This document shows positions 61,191 through 64,000 of a stretch of 64,000 nucleotides of DNA, piece after piece. The stretch's first letter is position 1, and each line of letters starts with the position of its first letter. This stretch comes from Diatrype stigma. Lineage: Eukaryota; Ascomycota; Sordariomycetes; Xylariales; Diatrypaceae. The stretch spans positions 256,876 to 320,875 of the forward strand of contig JAKJXP020000048.1 in NCBI GenBank assembly GCA_022225965.2. Reading direction: 5' to 3'. A program made the translations under genes and the position numbers. The notes beneath the pieces were generated by a model. That model ran no database searches, was not told where the DNA came from, and worked only from the letters and a program-made list of their open reading frames with translations.

Positions 61191-61573
61191 TTTAGCTTAA
61201 TCGTATTTTCTGTCCATGCAAGGAATGCGCTGCTATATTAAGTCCTATATAAGAAATAAAGCATACCTGCTATAACTAGATTAAGTAATCTAGACTATTT
61301 CACTAAACGAGTTACGAGTTTGCCCAAGTCATGCCCATACTTATTAAGGCTCTAATCGCCTTTTGACTTACAATTTAACGGCTTCGCTATTGGAATTAAG
61401 AATAAGCTAAATGTAATGCAAAAGCTAAATGTAAAATTCTTTATATAATTTCCTATATAAATTAGGTGCAACTTAATGTAATTTACCTTATGTTAATACT
61501 ATTTCATACATCGATATTATTCGCCCGTATAAGTCGAATTATCGAATAAAACAGTACGTTTTTTTATCATCCC

Positions 61574-61680
61574 TTATAACGCGCACTTAGCAGCCCCTAT
61601 AACGCGTATCTAGCAGCCCTTATAGCGCGTACCTAGTAGCCCTTATAGCGCGCACTTAGCAGCCCTTATAGCGCCTATTA
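61574..61680. repeat. 23-bp tandem array (about 4.6 units)
   Basis: Units start at 61574, 61597, 61620, 61643 and 61666 (partial), of the form TTATAGCGCGCACTTAGCAG plus CCC. A looser AT-rich TTATAATTA-type repetition follows to about 61,790. Confidence 0.85.
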
Positions 61681-61799
61681 ACCCCCCTTATAATTATCAC
61701 TTTATATAATTACCTCTTTTATAATTAATACTCCTTATAATTACTCCCTTTATAATTATTTCTTATTATAATTATTATTATATACAATTATTATTAACT

Positions 61800-63775
61800 T
61801 CGAACGGCTTCGAAATTTTTATTTCATTAATTATATATACGTTATTTAATAAAGCAACAATTACAATTATTGTTAAAATCCTTATTAATGCCGGCTTCAT
61901 TAGCTTCATTTTTATTAAGAACTTCCGTATCCGAATTAAGGTTCTCTTCGTTCTTTCTTTTTAATCACTTATTTGCTTTTCGGAAATCCATTATTATAAG
62001 CTGCGAATTTCTATCCAATATGCCGCTTTTCCCTGGCTAAATATTAATATTCTCGTATACCCACGGAAAAACCCTTGCCCTTTTATCTTAAAAGCCCCTT
62101 ACCCCCTTTAATTTCGAAAATTCCTTCCGTTACGTATTAATTTGCATATTAATCGAACCGTTTTCCAGCTTTCTTATTAGCCATTTAAAGATTACGGATT
62201 TTATAAGGTTCTTATTATAAATCCAAAATATATAAAGCCATAAGCGGTTTTCGAATAATACCTAATATATATTAAAACGTATATTATACTTTAATTTATT
62301 AAACCTTTCGGCCTTTGCCGTAATAGCTTTATAACGCTTAAAATGAAAATAATCGTAACGTACCTGCCGTTTTTCGCGATACTTATCGACAATTCAATAT
62401 ATATCGGCAATCTCGTTTATATATTATTATATAACAGCATTCTATTCGAACCGTTTTTTTATTCCTTTTGCCCGTAACTGGGCCTTCCGATTCTTAATCC
62501 AATTTTCTCGTTAAAAACGAAAGCCAATAACCCATTTACGAAAAATCTATAACTCGGCCTGCTTTTTACGAAAAAGCTTGCGCTTTATAACGGCTGCTTT
62601 TATAACCTATCGATTAAGCTCGTTTATAATAACACGAAAGCGCTCGTTACTTATTATAATACTCCCATATCGGAAAACCAGCTTGTTACAATTCCGGTCC
62701 TTCGTAAATATACTTTTAAAATAACGTTTTCTTTCCTTTCGTTTTTCGTTTATATCTTACGTAATAAGCAATGCCATTACGTTCGTTACTTTATTCTTTT
62801 TTTTAATAACGTATGCTAATATAAAACTAAAAACTTACCCATCCTTAATATAAGCATTTAATTCCCGATTAATAAATTCGTTATAATAACGAATTGCACC
62901 CATATTAAGCTTCGGAATTACTACTTAAAACCAGTCCTTATATGGTGCCTTCGGCTTTTCGGAAATTCGAAAAAAAACTGGTATAGGGTTTATTATACGC
63001 CCTTCCCTTTATGCCGTTTCGTGCCCCCCCCTTATCATTAACCGCACCTCTCGGCTCTTTTTATTTTCCTAACCTGCATTTTATTTTTTCCTATCTCCTA
63101 TATAACCAGGCTTTTCTTTAATATATTCCGGAAAAAATACCGAATTTAAGGAATATTCCAGCCGATTTAATATAACGTTGGAATTAAAAAGGCAAAGGCC
63201 CAAATCCCGCTACGTAAAAAAGATATTATTTTTTTTTATCGTTTACTGCCGAATAACATATAACCTATTTAAAAAATCGAAAGTATTATAATCCAATTGT
63301 ACCTTATAATTAAAGAATTTAACGATATTTAATTAATAAAAATACTTATAAATAAAGAAAATCCCTATATTTAAGGGTTATAATTTATGCATACTATGCG
63401 GCGATATTAAAAATAACATTACATTCGCCCTTTTATATCTTTCGAAGAATTCGATTATATAATGGCTTCCATAATTATTTATTAATAACATACGCTTTTG
63501 GCTTGGATTTTCTAATACAGAATATTTAATTTAATAATTAACCTAATTAAGGGCTAATTAATTATCGATATATTCATTCGAACTAATAAATAAAACGGCT
63601 TTATCTTTGAAATTGTTATATAAATGCTTTTATAATATTTATTTTCCGGGCAATATAACAAAAAAGAAAATAATTTTTCTTACTTTCGAAATTACCTTTA
63701 TAATAATTATAAGCTTTCGCATTTCCGGATTATTCGTAATAACTAACGGTATATTTATATAAATTCATGTATTAC
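61800..63775 (-). mobile_element. Pogo-type (Tc1/mariner, DDE_1) transposon relic, RIP-degraded
   Basis: An AT-rich, RIP-like block whose - strand still reads as a DDE_1 transposase: VITNNPEMRKLI, FVILPGK, NNFKDKAVLFISSNEYIDN, then MLLINNYGSHYIIEFFERYK (first Asp of the LLxDN motif changed to Asn), SPHSMHKL and PLNIGIFFIYKYFY, followed by a long degraded C-terminal part to about 61,900. The frame stops near 63,775, where composition becomes normal. The N-terminal half, including the DNA-binding domains and first catalytic Asp, is therefore missing or separated. Terminal inverted repeats and the left edge are not identified; the AT-rich block itself begins near 61,190. Confidence 0.78.
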
Positions 63776-64000
63776 AAAATGCGCTATGCCACTGCGTTAA
63801 AAGCGTATGCTACTCCAGAAGTTTCTGAAATGACACTTATCTAACCATATATAGAAGCTGGAATAGCTGTATTACGTAACATATGCCCACCAATAAAGCA
63901 TTTGTATCGGCGTCCTCGGCGGTAATACGCGCCAAGGTGGCATAATCGCTTTAAGGTTGTCCTTATCGATAAGGGTCCTTATGGCTTATTGGATATACGT
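63776..64000. other. Normal-composition sequence at the window edge
   Basis: 225 bases beside the transposon relic that are not RIP-mutated. No gene is supported; the window ends here. Confidence 0.4.

Noticed and set aside
61574..61680. CRISPR-like array
   Set aside because: Units are contiguous without unique spacers, and the genome is fungal.

Overview
This window is from the nuclear genome of a filamentous ascomycete, most likely a Sordariomycete. Its genes carry short spliceosomal introns (54-112 nt, with GTAAGT/GTACGT-type donors, CTGAC/CTAAC-type branch sites and YAG acceptors). Its repeats are AT-rich blocks with the signature of repeat-induced point mutation (RIP): CpA and TpG are nearly gone, TpA is abundant, and CpG is kept. 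I saw no rRNA, tRNA, CRISPR or prokaryotic features.

Layout: (1) 132-4761 (+), an eleven-intron, stand-alone urea-carboxylase-type biotin enzyme that lacks the allophanate-hydrolase domain of Dur1,2. (2) 5525-7300 (-), an MFS transporter convergent with it. (3) 7969-14008 and 16111-23026, two complete RIP-degraded Ty1/copia LTR retrotransposons in opposite orientation, each with matching LTRs and a 5-bp target duplication, separated by about 2 kb of gene-free DNA. (4) 24688-26748 (-), a secreted type-B carboxylesterase. (5) 28508-33544 (+), a large intronless protein of unknown function, about 1,680 residues. (6) 34263-35942 (-), an amino acid/choline-type permease. (7) 36490-37057, a small non-autonomous inverted-repeat element. 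(8) 38065-39903 (-), a membrane-anchored FAD-linked oxidase. (9) 41344-42526 (+), a short-chain dehydrogenase-like protein lacking the catalytic Tyr. (10) 44040-44661 (+), a small single-pass membrane protein. (11) 45509-47105 (+), a low-complexity hypothetical protein. (12) 48481-52089 (-), a folliculin-interacting protein (Lst4 type). (13) 53682-57752, a RIP-degraded Mutator-like (MULE) DNA transposon with long inverted repeats and a 9-bp duplication. (14) about 61,200-63,775, a RIP-degraded pogo-type (DDE_1) transposon relic with a 23-bp tandem array beside it.

The genes do not form an obvious pathway. The permease, FAD oxidase, reductase-like protein and esterase are a common accessory mix, but there is no backbone synthase, so I do not call a metabolite cluster. 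The Lst4 homologue belongs to conserved TORC1/amino-acid signalling.

The most informative signals are in the repeats. Both retrotransposons show a reciprocal gradient of RIP across their LTRs: outer edges kept, inner edges mutated. The small element at 36.5 kb has terminal repeats and a 9-bp target duplication matching the MULE at 53.7 kb, so it looks like its non-autonomous relative, yet it is not visibly RIP-mutated. Exon borders were set by hand from splice signals and family fit. Positions could be off by a base or two.
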